This document shows positions 35,382-44,451 of a stretch of 64,000 nucleotides of DNA, one piece after another; the stretch's first letter is position 1; each line of letters opens with the position of its first letter. A model generated the notes under the pieces. That model was not told where the DNA came from. It did not search any database and worked only from the letters and a program-made list of their open reading frames with translations. Source of the stretch: Candidatus Fimivivens faecavium (lineage in GTDB: Bacteria > Bacillota > Clostridia > Oscillospirales > Ruminococcaceae); assembly GCA_018716105.1 (NCBI GenBank), contig DVKH01000028.1, positions 54,792-118,791 of the forward strand, given 5' to 3'. A program made the position numbers and the translations under genes.

Positions 35382-35987
35382 ATGATTTTATGCTGCCGGG
35401 TTCCGGCGCTGATGGAGCGGAAGCTGTATGAGCGCCTCTGTGCGCTTTCCGCTCCGGGAAGGCTGCAGAAAGCGGATAGGCTCCCTTCCGGGAAGCGGGC
35501 GGCGTCGCTGGCGGCGGGGCTGCTTCTGGAGGCGGCGCTGCGCCGTGAGACTGGGAAACAGGGGCTTTCACTCCTGGTCCGGGAAGCGGAACATGGAAAA
35601 CCGGCGCTTCCGCCGGAACTGGGGCTGTGGCTGAGCCTGAGCCACAGCGGTAATTTTGCGCTCTGCGCCGTGACGCGCCGGCCGGTGGGCGCCGACATTC
35701 AGAAAACCGTCCCGGTGCGGGAGAGCCTCCTCCAAAGGGTCTGTTCGGCTGCGGAACAGGAATGGATTCTAAAGGCCGCTTCGCCTGCGGAACGGGAGAG
35801 GAGGTTTTGCCGCATCTGGGCGCTGAAAGAAAGCTGGCTCAAGGCGACGGGCGTGGGGCTCGCCGGGCTCGCGGACGCCCGGTTCGCCCCGGTTCCAGAG
35901 GGCCTTGCCGGACCGGAGGGATGGCGCTTTCGGGCGTTTTCACTGCCGGAGGGATATGAAGGGGCCATCTGTGAAGCGGAGGGCTGA
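35382..35987 (+). CDS. Sfp-type 4'-phosphopantetheinyl transferase
   Basis: 201 residues. Transfers phosphopantetheine from CoA to a serine of a carrier protein. Motifs: LSLSHSGNFALCAV, PVGADIQ (metal-binding Asp), and WALKESWLKATG (catalytic Glu/Lys). This two-subdomain length marks the Sfp rather than the AcpS type; no carrier-protein cluster is in the window. GGAGAGGGGCG precedes the ATG. Directly downstream of repeat copy 2. Confidence 0.88.
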   Translation: MILCCRVPALMERKLYERLCALSAPGRLQKADRLPSGKRAASLAAGLLLEAALRRETGKQGLSLLVREAEHGKPALPPELGLWLSLSHSGNFALCAVTRRPVGADIQKTVPVRESLLQRVCSAAEQEWILKAASPAERERRFCRIWALKESWLKATGVGLAGLADARFAPVPEGLAGPEGWRFRAFSLPEGYEGAICEAEG

Positions 35988-36097
35988 AAAACAGCCGGCG
36001 CGCGGCTTAACATTCGCTATAAATTGATACTTAAAAAAGAATGTTGCGCCTTGTTGAATACTAGTTCAACGTATAAAATTAATATTTACAAAAAATT

Positions 36098-36123
36098 GCC
36101 GCGCGAAGAATTCTTCGCGCGGC
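36098..36123 (-). terminator. Terminator of the ACT-paaK operon
   Basis: Perfect palindrome GCCGCGCGAAGAA / TTCTTCGCGCGGC followed on the minus strand by AATTTTTTG. Confidence 0.88.
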
Positions 36124-36143
36124 TGTTATGGGTACAATGGGCT

Positions 36144-36572
36144 TTACTGATACAGTTCGCTGGCGGAGAGAAACTGAAATCCCGCATCGGAAAGCGCTTT
36201 CACCGCGCGTTCGTTGTTGTCGACGCGCAGGATCACATGGGCGTTTTCGCTCGCATGGCTGATGAAAGCGTAGCAGTATTCGACTGCGACCCCCTCGTTG
36301 AAGAGGATGTCGAGCGCGCTGCAGAGCCCGCCGGGGCGGTCGCTGACCGCGATGCCGATGACGCTTGTGATGGAGACGGTCATCTTCGCGTTGGCGAGCG
36401 CGCGCTGCGCCTCCTCGGGCTTATCGACAATCAGCCTGAGAATTCCGAAATCGGTGGTGTCCGCGACCGACATTGCGCGGATGTCAATCCCCGCATCACG
36501 CAGGACGGTGGTGATTTCCCGGAGCCTGCCGGTCCGGTTTTCGATAAAGACGGAGATCTGCTTGATGAGCAT
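36144..36572 (-). CDS. Tandem ACT-domain amino-acid-binding protein
   Basis: 142 residues made of two ACT domains (about 1-68, KQISVFIENRTGRLREIT; and 70-140, GIAVSDRPGGLCSALDIL). Such proteins bind amino acids and are often encoded beside phenylacetate-CoA ligase genes, as here. Start ATG 36572 with GGGAGGT upstream; an open extension upstream runs into paaK in another frame and is not used. It probably tunes the ligase or reports an aromatic or branched-chain amino acid. Confidence 0.9.
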   Translation of the reverse strand: MLIKQISVFIENRTGRLREITTVLRDAGIDIRAMSVADTTDFGILRLIVDKPEEAQRALANAKMTVSITSVIGIAVSDRPGGLCSALDILFNEGVAVEYCYAFISHASENAHVILRVDNNERAVKALSDAGFQFLSASELYQ

Positions 36573-36657
36573 TGGCAAATACCTCCCTGTCGTATCAATG
36601 AACCTGAGCTTATTGCAGCGCGCGAAAAGCGGCTGAGAACTTTCTGGCGAACGGCTT

Positions 36658-37953
36658 TTATTCATATCGGTGGTCGACGACCCGCTTCGCTTTGCCCTGG
36701 AACCGCTCGATGGTGTTCGGGTCGACGAGCTTGACGCGCGCGTCGAGGCCGAGGACCGAATGCAGCCGCTCCCGGATGGTTTTGCGAAGCGCCTCGAGTT
36801 CGCCGTAGCGTTCGAGAAGCGTTCCATCGCAGAGTTCCACCTGCACCTCCAGATAATCCATAAAATTCTCCCGCGTGAGGATCAGAAGGTAGTGCGGGCC
36901 GATGTGGCTGATGGTCAGAAGAACGCTTTCAATCTGCGAGGGGAAGACGTTGACCCCCTTGATCACGATCATATCGTCGCTTCTGCCGCAGACCTTATCC
37001 ATCCGGACATGGGTGCGCCCGCAGGGGCAGGGGGCATAGTTGAGACGGGTGATGTCCCCGGTGCGGTACCTCAGGAGCGGCAGCCCCTCTTTAAACAGCG
37101 GAGTGATGACCAGTTCGCCGTAACTCCCCTCCGGGAGGTTTTCGCCGGTGGCGGGGTCGATGATCTCAGGGAGGAAGTGATCTTCCCAGATATGTAAACC
37201 GTCGCGGCAGATACATTCGCCCGATACGCCGGGGCCGGTCAGTTCGCTCATGCCGTAGTTGTCGGTGGCGATGATGCCGAAGTTCGCTTCAATCTGCGCG
37301 CGCATCTCGGGGGTGCAGCTCTCTGCGCCGAGGAAGCCGACCTTCAGCTTCAGGCGGTCGACAATGCCCTTTTGTTTTGCAACCTCGCTCAGATAAAGTG
37401 CATAAGATGGGGTCGCCACAAGGCCGGTCACCCCGAGATCTTCCATCAGCATCAACTGTTTCTCGGTGTTGCCCGCCGACATCGGGATAACGGTCGCGCC
37501 GATCTTTTCAAGGCCTTGATGAAGGCCCAGCGCGCCGGTGAACAGCCCATAGCCGAACGCAATCTGCACCACGTCGCCGCTCGTCGCGCCAGCGGCTGAA
37601 ACAACGCGCGCGACGCAGTCGCTCCAGATGTCGAGGTCGTGCCGGGTGTAGCCTACGATGGTGGGCTTCCCGGTTGTGCCGGACGAGCCGTGGATGCGGA
37701 CCATCTCTTTTATCGGGCGGGCGAACAGGCCGTAGGGGTAATTGTCCCGCAGTTCGCTCTTTTTGGTAAACGGCAGTTTCCTGACGTCGTCAAGCGTTTT
37801 GATATCCGACGGATGGATGCCCAGCCGGGAAAGTTTTTCGCGGTAATACGGGACGTTTTCATAGCAGTTCGCCACCGTCTTCTGAAGCCCCTTGAGTTGA
37901 ATTCCCGCGAGCTGTTCCCTGTCGAGGGTTTCGAGTTCCTCCTGCCAGTACAT
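36658..37953 (-). CDS. Phenylacetate-CoA ligase family protein (PaaK-like)
   Basis: 431-residue AMP-forming ligase. P-loop-like SSGTTGKPTIVGYT, substrate pocket region FGYGLFTGALGLHQG, adenylate motif DNYGMSELTGPG, RTGD hinge motif and the C-terminal lysine-bearing lid KGVNVFPSQIE. It activates phenylacetate or a related aryl acid from amino-acid fermentation. In anaerobes it often works with 2-oxoacid:ferredoxin oxidoreductases that form aryl-CoA. GGAGGGG precedes the start. Cotranscribed with the ACT gene, 85 bases downstream. Confidence 0.92.
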   Translation of the reverse strand: MYWQEELETLDREQLAGIQLKGLQKTVANCYENVPYYREKLSRLGIHPSDIKTLDDVRKLPFTKKSELRDNYPYGLFARPIKEMVRIHGSSGTTGKPTIVGYTRHDLDIWSDCVARVVSAAGATSGDVVQIAFGYGLFTGALGLHQGLEKIGATVIPMSAGNTEKQLMLMEDLGVTGLVATPSYALYLSEVAKQKGIVDRLKLKVGFLGAESCTPEMRAQIEANFGIIATDNYGMSELTGPGVSGECICRDGLHIWEDHFLPEIIDPATGENLPEGSYGELVITPLFKEGLPLLRYRTGDITRLNYAPCPCGRTHVRMDKVCGRSDDMIVIKGVNVFPSQIESVLLTISHIGPHYLLILTRENFMDYLEVQVELCDGTLLERYGELEALRKTIRERLHSVLGLDARVKLVDPNTIERFQGKAKRVVDHRYE

Positions 37954-38010
37954 CGCTGATCCCCTCCGATTTTAATGATTTAAAGCGTTTTGGTACGAAA
38001 GTATAGTAGT

Positions 38011-38039
38011 ATTCTAGCACAGATTTTCAATGGTTGCAA
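38011..38039 (-). promoter_or_regulatory. paaK promoter
   Basis: Minus-strand TTGCAA, 17 bases, TAGAAT. Confidence 0.78.
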
Positions 38040-38057
38040 TGTGTTTGGCGGGTTTTG

Positions 38058-38086
38058 TTGGATTTCTGCGGCCGAAATGGTACAAT
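38058..38086 (+). promoter_or_regulatory. HAD gene promoter
   Basis: TTGGAT, 17 bases, TACAAT; divergent from the paaK promoter, 18 bases between the two -35 boxes. Leader of about 155 bases. Confidence 0.8.
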
Positions 38087-38247
38087 GAGCACGGCATAAT
38101 AGTTTGGCAGGCTGCGGCGGCTTCTGTAATTTCGAACCGAAGAACCGGCGACGCACGTTGTCCGCCGGACAGACGCGCAGGGGATGGGCCTGCGGCGATC
38201 ATGGAATCGCCTTTGGCTGCTGCATAGGCCGGAAAGGAAGCAAAACG

Positions 38248-38937
38248 ATGATAAAGGCAGTGTTATTTGATCTGGACCATACGCTCTATTCCCGTGAGGA
38301 AACGCTTCGAAGGGCGGCCAAACTCCTCTCCCGCGAATTCCGGCTGGAGGAGGGACAGCTCGCAGAAGCTCTGGTGCGGAACGATCATCGCCTCTATCGC
38401 GACGACTACAGCTTTGCGGGCCAGGGCGCCGTCTATGCCGCAATGGCGGAAGAGGGGCTGCCGCTCCCGCCGAAGGAGCGGTTTCTGCCGGCGTTTCTCG
38501 ACGCGCTCTGCGAGAGCTGTACCGCGTATCCATTTACGGCGCCGGTGCTGCTTGACTGCAAGCGCCGGGGGCTTTTGGTCGGGATGGTGACCAACGGCGG
38601 CCATGCGCTTCAGGACCGGAAGATCGAAAGCGCGGGGATCGGCGGCTATTTTGACGACATGGTGATGGCCGCGGACGAGGGCGTTTTAAAACCCGACCCA
38701 GCGGTGTTCCGCCTCGCGGCGGAACGGCTTTCCGCCGCGCCGGAGGAGTGCGTCTTTGTCGGGGATAATCTTCTTGACGACATCTCTGGCGCGGCGCGCG
38801 CCGGGATGCGTACCGTCTGGATCCGGCAGGAGCGCGGCCTTCGGGACCACCTACCCAAACCGGATGAAGAGATTGGCAGCATTGAAGAGCTGCCGGCGCT
38901 GCTCGACCGCATAGAGCGGGAGGGCGGCTTTCACTGA
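38248..38937 (+). CDS. HAD-superfamily hydrolase
   Basis: 229 residues. Motif I LFDLDHTLY (Asp8 nucleophile, Asp10), alpha-helical cap about 17-90, motif II MVTNGG, motif III lysine in GVLKPDPAVF, motif IV FVGDNLLDDISGA. The build is that of small phosphatases acting on nucleotides or sugar phosphates; the substrate is not readable. ATG 38248 with GGAAAGGAAG upstream; family N terminus starts exactly here. Confidence 0.9.
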   Translation: MIKAVLFDLDHTLYSREETLRRAAKLLSREFRLEEGQLAEALVRNDHRLYRDDYSFAGQGAVYAAMAEEGLPLPPKERFLPAFLDALCESCTAYPFTAPVLLDCKRRGLLVGMVTNGGHALQDRKIESAGIGGYFDDMVMAADEGVLKPDPAVFRLAAERLSAAPEECVFVGDNLLDDISGAARAGMRTVWIRQERGLRDHLPKPDEEIGSIEELPALLDRIEREGGFH

Positions 38938-38953
38938 ACGGCAAATAGAAGAT

Positions 38954-38977
38954 CTGCCGCGGCGGCCGCCGCGGCAG
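38954..38977. terminator. Palindromic hairpin between HAD and DUF3298-like genes
   Basis: Perfect 24-base palindrome CTGCCGCGGCGG / CCGCCGCGGCAG between convergent genes; the U tracts on both sides are weak. Confidence 0.6.
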
Positions 38978-39005
38978 AACCTTTATCAGGAGGAGAGGCA
39001 AGAGA

Positions 39006-39695
39006 TCAAAGCTTTCTGCGCAGCTGGGATTGGAGCGCAGTCAGAGGGATCAGCAGATTGACGACCCCCTGTTCCGGTCCGGCCAGCATTCCGGTTGGAT
39101 AGAAGACGCAGACGCCGGTTTCGGTGAGATAGAAGTTTTCCTGAAACAGATTGTCTTTGAGCGATTCCCGCCAGTCTTCCGGGAGGGAAAGCTCTCGTTC
39201 CAGGTGGTTCCTCTCGATCAACCCCATTGCCGCTGCGAGAATGCGGCGGCGGTAGCTGCTTCTGGTGCGGAACATCGCGCGCAGCGGCAGCGAGCGGCCC
39301 CGGTCAAGATCCCAGGTGATCGCGCTCTGTTCAGCGGCCTGCACCTCGCCCTGCGCTGAGTAGAGATTGTATTCGAGGACGGTTGAAAACAAACCGTTTT
39401 TGTTGTAGGTGACGCGGAAGCGGGAGCGTGCGATTGAGGGCTGGAACCCCTTCCCCTCGGTCCTCTTGACGAGGGCGGGGAACAGCTTTTTGATGAACGC
39501 TTCCTCTTGTTTCGCGGCGCAGTAGGTGTAATAGCCGTTCAGATAACACTCGGTAAACAGATCGGGATGGGCAATCTGCGGATATTCGATGCTGTAGCCG
39601 AGGATGGGGCGGCCGTTTAAATCGAGCAGATCGGAGCACCTGTGCGGTTCAACTGCAACGCCCTGGCGGCTGCAAAGCTCTTTTTTCTGTTTCAT
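39006..39695 (-). CDS. DUF3298/RsiV-like domain protein, cytoplasmic
   Basis: 229 residues from ATG 39695 (GAGGTCAGG upstream). The C-terminal part has the DUF3298 look: FYLTETGVCVFYPTGMLAG then VVNLLIPLTAL, preceded by LPLRAMF and a helical region; the middle (SRFRVTYNKNGLFSTVLEYNLY) resembles the DUF4163 part. In RsiV this module binds lysozyme outside the cell, but here no signal peptide, no membrane helix and no sigma-factor neighbour are seen. Function unknown. Confidence 0.6.
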   Translation of the reverse strand: MKQKKELCSRQGVAVEPHRCSDLLDLNGRPILGYSIEYPQIAHPDLFTECYLNGYYTYCAAKQEEAFIKKLFPALVKRTEGKGFQPSIARSRFRVTYNKNGLFSTVLEYNLYSAQGEVQAAEQSAITWDLDRGRSLPLRAMFRTRSSYRRRILAAAMGLIERNHLERELSLPEDWRESLKDNLFQENFYLTETGVCVFYPTGMLAGPEQGVVNLLIPLTALQSQLRRKL

Positions 39696-40094
39696 CGCCT
39701 GACCTCGTTTCGCGGCGGGAACCATTGACGCATTTGATGCGCAATCAAGAAGCCGCCGCCACTGTTGTTCTAAGACATCATATGGAGTTCCTCCCGAATC
39801 GGTGACAGGGGGAAGGCGCCGCGGTCAAAAGCCGCGCTGCGGCTGAACGCATGAAGGAAACGGCGTGCGCAGGAGGGCGGATCGGTCCAGGAGACCGGTA
39901 GGCGCCGGAAAGAAGCCTTTCCGATTCAAAGCTCGTGATGGTTCCGGCGGAAAGAACGGCCGGGGAAACCAGCGCAAAGGCCAAAGATGGCGGCGGTACG
40001 ATTCTGCGGCTTTTGAAGAATGCTGGGCTTTTGCATAGGCGGACTCCACGAAACGTTGATTGGCGTACTGGATGGAGAAAAGATCGGAAAATCT
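39696..40094. other. Intergenic stretch without recognised gene
   Basis: About 400 bases between the DUF3298-like gene and the decarboxylase operon terminator. Open frames on the minus strand lack ribosome sites and family features. No promoter-quality box pairs or strong hairpins were found. Confidence 0.5.
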
Positions 40095-40134
40095 GAAAAA
40101 AGCGGTGCGTCCAACCGGACGCACCGCTTTTTTC
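40095..40134 (-). terminator. Terminator of the mmd operon
   Basis: GAAAAAAGCGGTGCGTCC / GGACGCACCGCTTTTTTC perfect 18-base stem, four-base loop, 43 bases past the mmdB stop. Confidence 0.93.
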
Positions 40135-40177
40135 ATTAAGTATTTGCCATTTCAGGCAGAAGCTTTTGCTATTGTGA

Positions 40178-41425
40178 TCAACCGAGAACCGCGAGCAGGA
40201 TACCAGCGGCGACAGCCGATCCAATAACGCCGGCCACGTTCGGACCCATAGCGTGCATGAGCAGGAAGTTGGTCGGATCCTCTTTCTGGCCGACGGTCTG
40301 CGAGACACGGGCAGCCATCGGGACCGCGGAAACACCGGCGGAACCGATCAGAGGATTGATGGCGTTTCCGCCGTAGATCACGTTCATGAGTTTACCCAGC
40401 AGGACGCCGCCGGCAGAACCGAGGCTGAACGCGACGAGGCCCATGATGATGATCTTAATGGTTTCCAGGTTCAGGAAGGTGGCGGCGGTCGTGGTGGAGC
40501 CGACGCTGATGCCGAGGAAAATGGTGATGATGTTCATCAGTTCATTGTTCGCGGCTTTCGCGAGACGGTCCATAACGCCGGATTCCTTCATGAGGTTGCC
40601 GAGCATCAGGCAGCCGACAAGCGGCACGGTGGACGGCAGAAGCAGCGCGCAGAGCACGGTGCAGAGGATCGGGAAGATGATCTTCTCTCTCTTCGAGACG
40701 ATGCGCAGCGTTTCCATCTTGATCAGGCGCTCTCTCTTGGTGGTCAGGGCGCGCATGATCGGCGGCTGGATGATCGGGACAAGCGCCATGTAGGAATACG
40801 CGGCAACCGCGATCGGGCCGAGGTAATCAGGCGCAAGCCGCGTCGTCAGGAAGATAGCGGTCGGGCCGTCGGCGCCGCCGATGATGGCGATCGAAGCGGC
40901 GACGTTCGGGGCGAATCCCATCAGGGTCGCGCCGATGTAGGTGCCGAAGATGCCGAGCTGAGCCGCGCCGCCGAGCAGGATGCTCTTCGGGTTCGCGATC
41001 AGCGGGGAGAAGTCGGTCATCGAGCCGATGCCGAGGAAGATCAGAGGCGGGTAAATGCCGAGCTTAACGCCCAGGTTGAGGTAGTAAAGCAGGCCGCCCG
41101 CAGCCGTCTTTGCAGCGTAGTTAACCGTTTGAATCACGTTTCCGGCTGCGTCTGTTACAACCTGTTGGACCAGATGTTCACCATTTCCCAGATCGGAGGT
41201 ATCCTGGATCAGGCGCATGGTTTCCACCGGAAGATCGGTGATGCCGCCGAGCGGGAGGTTGGCCAGAAGCATACCAAAAGCAATTGGAACCATCAGCAGC
41301 GGTTCATACTCTTTGACGATACCAAGATACAAAAGCACAAATGACACAAGGATCATAATTGCAGATTTGTAGTCGAGGTTCGCCAATCCGCTATCAGTTA
41401 CGAAATTCATTAAACTTTCAAGCAC
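40178..41425 (-). CDS. mmdB: MmdB, Na+-translocating decarboxylase beta subunit
   Basis: 415 residues, about nine to eleven membrane helices. The carboxybiotin-driven sodium pump of the decarboxylase complex. Conserved region NPKSILLGGAAQLGIFGTY with the following GFAPNVAASIAIIGGADGPT contains the aspartate required for Na+ transport; SVGSTTTAATFL and GSAGVSAVPMAARV are further family blocks. A soluble-loop insertion around 70-105 is present. Last gene of mce-mmdADCB. Confidence 0.93.
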   Translation of the reverse strand: MLESLMNFVTDSGLANLDYKSAIMILVSFVLLYLGIVKEYEPLLMVPIAFGMLLANLPLGGITDLPVETMRLIQDTSDLGNGEHLVQQVVTDAAGNVIQTVNYAAKTAAGGLLYYLNLGVKLGIYPPLIFLGIGSMTDFSPLIANPKSILLGGAAQLGIFGTYIGATLMGFAPNVAASIAIIGGADGPTAIFLTTRLAPDYLGPIAVAAYSYMALVPIIQPPIMRALTTKRERLIKMETLRIVSKREKIIFPILCTVLCALLLPSTVPLVGCLMLGNLMKESGVMDRLAKAANNELMNIITIFLGISVGSTTTAATFLNLETIKIIIMGLVAFSLGSAGGVLLGKLMNVIYGGNAINPLIGSAGVSAVPMAARVSQTVGQKEDPTNFLLMHAMGPNVAGVIGSAVAAGILLAVLG

Positions 41426-41468
41426 AATTGATTCCTCACATCTGTAATAAATTTCTCAGTACCATCGC

Positions 41469-41858
41469 TTAGCCGATAACAGCGATCACATCGCCCGGCT
41501 GTACAGCGGTGCCTTCTTTGACGAGTATATCCTTGATGGTGCCGTCGCAGGGAGCGACAATATCGTTCTCCATCTTCATGGCCTCGAGCAGGACAACGAC
41601 GTCGCCTCTCTTGACAGAATCGCCAACTTTAACCTTGTGCTTAGTCACGGTGCCGCTCATCGGGGCGGTCACAGTGCCGGAGCCGGCTGCAACGGGAGCA
41701 GCGGCCTTCGGGGCCGGGGCGGGGGCAGCTTTCGGAGCGGCGGCCGGGGCGGCAGCCGGAGCGGCAGCTCTTGGAGCGGAAACAACGGGAGCTCCGCCGA
41801 CTTCCTCGACATCAACCTCGTATACCTTGCCATTGACAGTAACATTAAACTTTTTCAT
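41469..41858 (-). CDS. mmdC: MmdC, biotin carrier subunit
   Basis: 129 residues: short N-terminal segment, an Ala/Pro-rich flexible linker (about 27-58), then a biotinyl domain with the biotin lysine Lys95 in EAMKMEND. Carries carboxybiotin between the carboxyltransferase MmdA and the membrane pump MmdB. Spaced 43 bases before mmdB. Confidence 0.94.
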   Translation of the reverse strand: MKKFNVTVNGKVYEVDVEEVGGAPVVSAPRAAAPAAAPAAAPKAAPAPAPKAAAPVAAGSGTVTAPMSGTVTKHKVKVGDSVKRGDVVVLLEAMKMENDIVAPCDGTIKDILVKEGTAVQPGDVIAVIG

Positions 41859-41875
41859 TTCAATTCACTCCGTCG

Positions 41876-42211
41876 TTATTTCAGAATTTGGGTTTTGGCA
41901 GCCATGGTCCACGCGCTTTCAGGGGCTGAAGACGCATAGGGCCTGACAACCAGCTGAGAAGAACCCGAAAGACACGCGGCGATCGCAGCGGTAATCACAG
42001 CCATGATTTCGCCGTCGTCTTCCACAGGCGCTGCGGGCGCGGAAACAACCGGCGCGGCAGCGCTAGTCACGGCTGAAATGGGTTTTTTTTTCTTATCACC
42101 GAAAACAACGCCCATTCCCACCATTACCATGCATAGGAACCACAGGACAAACAGGACGATGCCCATTCCTAATATGGCAAGCACAATAGCGTCAATAAAT
42201 GCCTGCATCAT
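41876..42211 (-). CDS. mmdD: MmdD/OadG, small membrane subunit
   Basis: 111 residues. One membrane helix (about 6-34, AFIDAIVLAILGMGIVLFVLWFLC), a KKKK cluster, then an Ala/Val/Pro linker and a C-terminal helix with SGSSQLVVRPYASSAPESAWTMA. It holds the carboxyltransferase to the membrane part. Start ATG 42211 is placed ten bases after GGAGGT; an adjacent ATG 42208 is also possible. Confidence 0.88.
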   Translation of the reverse strand: MMQAFIDAIVLAILGMGIVLFVLWFLCMVMVGMGVVFGDKKKKPISAVTSAAAPVVSAPAAPVEDDGEIMAVITAAIAACLSGSSQLVVRPYASSAPESAWTMAAKTQILK

Positions 42212-42230
42212 TTTGTATTGTACCTCCGAA

Positions 42231-43775
42231 TTATACTGGGAAGTTGCCGTGCTTCTTGGCGGGGATCGCATCTCTCTTGCTCTTAAGCATCTCAAGAGCG
42301 GAGGCAACTCTCTGCCGGGTGGCGGAGGGCGCGATCACATCGTCAACATAGCCACGGGAAGCGGCTTTGTAGGGATTGGCAAACTTCTCTTTGTACTCTG
42401 CGATTTTTTCAGTGCGGGCTTTCGCCGGATTCGCGGAGGAGTCGATGTCTTTCTTGAAGACAACGTTAGCGGCCCCGTCAGGTCCCATAACCGCGATTTC
42501 AGCCATCGGCCAGGCAAAGACCTGGTCAGCGCCGAGGTGCTTGGAGCACATCGCTATGTAAGCGCCGCCGTAGGCCTTGCGGACGACGACCGTGATTTTC
42601 GGAACGGTCGCTTCCGAGTAAGCGTAGAGCATTTTCGCGCCGTGACGGATGATCCCGCCGTATTCCTGGTTAACGCCCGGGAGGAAGCCGGGAACATCCA
42701 TAAAGGTCAGGAGCGGGATGTTGTAGCTGTCGCAGATCGAAACGAAGCGGGCAGCCTTATCCGAAGCGTCGATGTCGAGGCAGCCGGCCTTCGATTTCGG
42801 CTGGTTGGCGAGGATGCCGACAGAGTTTCCGCCGATCCGCGCAAAGCCGGTGATCATGTTGGTGGCGTAGTAGGGCTGCACTTCAAAGAAGTCGCCGTCG
42901 TCAACGACCTCATTGATGACCTCTTTCATATCATAGGGTTTGTTCGGGTTCTCAGGGACCAGGGTGTCGAGCTTTTCACAGACGCGGTTGACATCGTCCT
43001 CTGTCGGGATATAAGGAGCGGTCTCCATGTTGTTGAGCGGGAGGTAGGAGACCAGCTTTCTGACGCCTGCAATGGTTTCCTCTTCATTCTGATAAACAAA
43101 GTGCGCAACACCCGAAACGGAGTTGTGGGTCATGGCGCCGCCGAGCGTCTCCGCAGTGACTTCTTCGCCGGTGACAGTCTTGATGACCGCGGGGCCGGTG
43201 ATGAACATATTGGAGGTCTTGTCGGCCATGAAAATAAAGTCGGTCAGAGCGGGAGAGTACACCGCGCCGCCGGCGCAGGGGCCGAGAATGACCGAAATCT
43301 GCGGGACAACGCCTGAAGAGATGGTGTTGCGGTAGAAGATTTCGCCATAGCCGTAGAGCGCGTCAACGCCTTCCTGGATTCTAGCGCCGCCGGAATCGTT
43401 CATTCCGATGACAGGAGCGCCCATCTTGAGGGCGAGATCCTGCACTTTGCAGATTTTCTTTGCGTGCATTTCACCAAGCGAGCCGCCGATAACGGTGAAG
43501 TCCTGCGCAAAGACGTAGACCAGGCGGTTGTCGATGGTGCCGTAACCAGTGACGACGCCTTCACCGGGCGCGTCGGGCTTGACGGCGTCAAAGTCGTTGC
43601 CGCGGTTCTCGACAAACATGTCGAGTTCCACAAAGCTGTTCTCGTCGAGGAGCGCGCAGATTCTCTCGCGGGCAGTCATCTTGCCCGAAGCATGCTGCTT
43701 CTCGATTCTCTTGGCGCCGCCGCCACCGAGGACCTTGTTCCTGCGCTCGGTGAGTTTTTCGATTCTTTTGTCCAT
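42231..43775 (-). CDS. mmdA: MmdA, methylmalonyl-CoA carboxyltransferase/decarboxylase alpha subunit
   Basis: 514 residues, two crotonase-like carboxyltransferase domains (about 20-250 and 270-505). Moves the carboxyl group from (S)-methylmalonyl-CoA to biotin, releasing propionyl-CoA. Oxyanion-hole glycines are visible in MNDSGGARIQEG and RKAYGGAYIAM. Start ATG 43775 is the family N terminus (MDKRIEKLTERRNKVL). Glutaconyl-CoA decarboxylase is similar, but the adjacent epimerase argues for methylmalonyl-CoA. Confidence 0.93.
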   Translation of the reverse strand: MDKRIEKLTERRNKVLGGGGAKRIEKQHASGKMTARERICALLDENSFVELDMFVENRGNDFDAVKPDAPGEGVVTGYGTIDNRLVYVFAQDFTVIGGSLGEMHAKKICKVQDLALKMGAPVIGMNDSGGARIQEGVDALYGYGEIFYRNTISSGVVPQISVILGPCAGGAVYSPALTDFIFMADKTSNMFITGPAVIKTVTGEEVTAETLGGAMTHNSVSGVAHFVYQNEEETIAGVRKLVSYLPLNNMETAPYIPTEDDVNRVCEKLDTLVPENPNKPYDMKEVINEVVDDGDFFEVQPYYATNMITGFARIGGNSVGILANQPKSKAGCLDIDASDKAARFVSICDSYNIPLLTFMDVPGFLPGVNQEYGGIIRHGAKMLYAYSEATVPKITVVVRKAYGGAYIAMCSKHLGADQVFAWPMAEIAVMGPDGAANVVFKKDIDSSANPAKARTEKIAEYKEKFANPYKAASRGYVDDVIAPSATRQRVASALEMLKSKRDAIPAKKHGNFPV

Positions 43776-43791
43776 TTTTGAATTGGCCTCC

Positions 43792-44193
43792 TTAAACTCT
43801 CTCGCTGAGTTCCAGAAGAACACCACCGGTGCTCTTGGGATGCATAAAAGCAATTTTAGCGCCGCCGGCGCCGTAGCGGGAAACCTTATCGATCATCCGG
43901 AAGCCCTTGTCCTGCATCTCAGCGATTGCTTCATCGATGTTATCGACGCGAATCGCAAAGTGCTGGATGCCTTGGCCGTTTTTCTCGATGAATTTCGCGA
44001 TTGGGCCATCAGGGCTGGTGCTCTCGAGCAGCTCGATCTCACTGTCGCCGACGGGGAAGAAGGCGACTTTCACTTTCTGATCCGCGACCTCTTCCACACC
44101 CGTGGATTTAAGACCCAGAGCTTCCCAGAACTTGCAGGCCTCTTCCAGGTTGTTGACCGCGATCCCGATGTGATCGACTCTTCTTGGCAGCAT
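43792..44193 (-). CDS. mce: Mce, methylmalonyl-CoA epimerase
   Basis: 133-residue glyoxalase-fold enzyme that interconverts (R)- and (S)-methylmalonyl-CoA. Metal ligands sit in DHIGIAVNN, in [10 protein letters not shown] and in the final LLEL. Start ATG 44193 with GAAAGGATG region upstream. It directly precedes mmdA (16 bases), giving the pair that turns the mutase product into propionyl-CoA. The mutase genes are not in the window. Confidence 0.94.
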   Translation of the reverse strand: MLPRRVDHIGIAVNNLEEACKFWEALGLKSTGVEEVADQKVKVAFFPVGDSEIELLESTSPDGPIAKFIEKNGQGIQHFAIRVDNIDEAIAEMQDKGFRMIDKVSRYGAGGAKIAFMHPKSTGGVLLELSERV

Positions 44194-44321
44194 ACAAATC
44201 ATCCTTTCAAAACTAAATGGGTTTATGTGACCCGGCTTTTGACGGCCGGGGACGCGCATATTTATGTGCGAAAGGAATAGGGTGATGAGCGGCCGGGTAA
44301 TCCTGTTCGACACCCGTTATA

Positions 44322-44349
44322 ATTATAAAAATATGCAAAAAACTGCGAA
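44322..44349 (-). promoter_or_regulatory. Candidate promoter of mce-mmdADCB
   Basis: Minus-strand TTCGCA, 16 bases, TATAAT, about 130 bases upstream of mce. No terminator is seen after korC, so readthrough from the kor operon is also possible. Confidence 0.55.
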
Positions 44350-44451
44350 AGAATTGCAATCCGTTCAGTTAGCGCGCTGTTCCCTCAAAAGCTCACAAAA
44401 CGGATTGTTCTGCAGACGGATTCGGGAAAGACGCACATTTGATTGCGGCAG

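Noticed and set aside
39778..40335. 185-residue minus-strand frame upstream of and overlapping the mmdB end
   Set aside because: Runs through a strong terminator and antisense of nothing conserved; no ribosome site.
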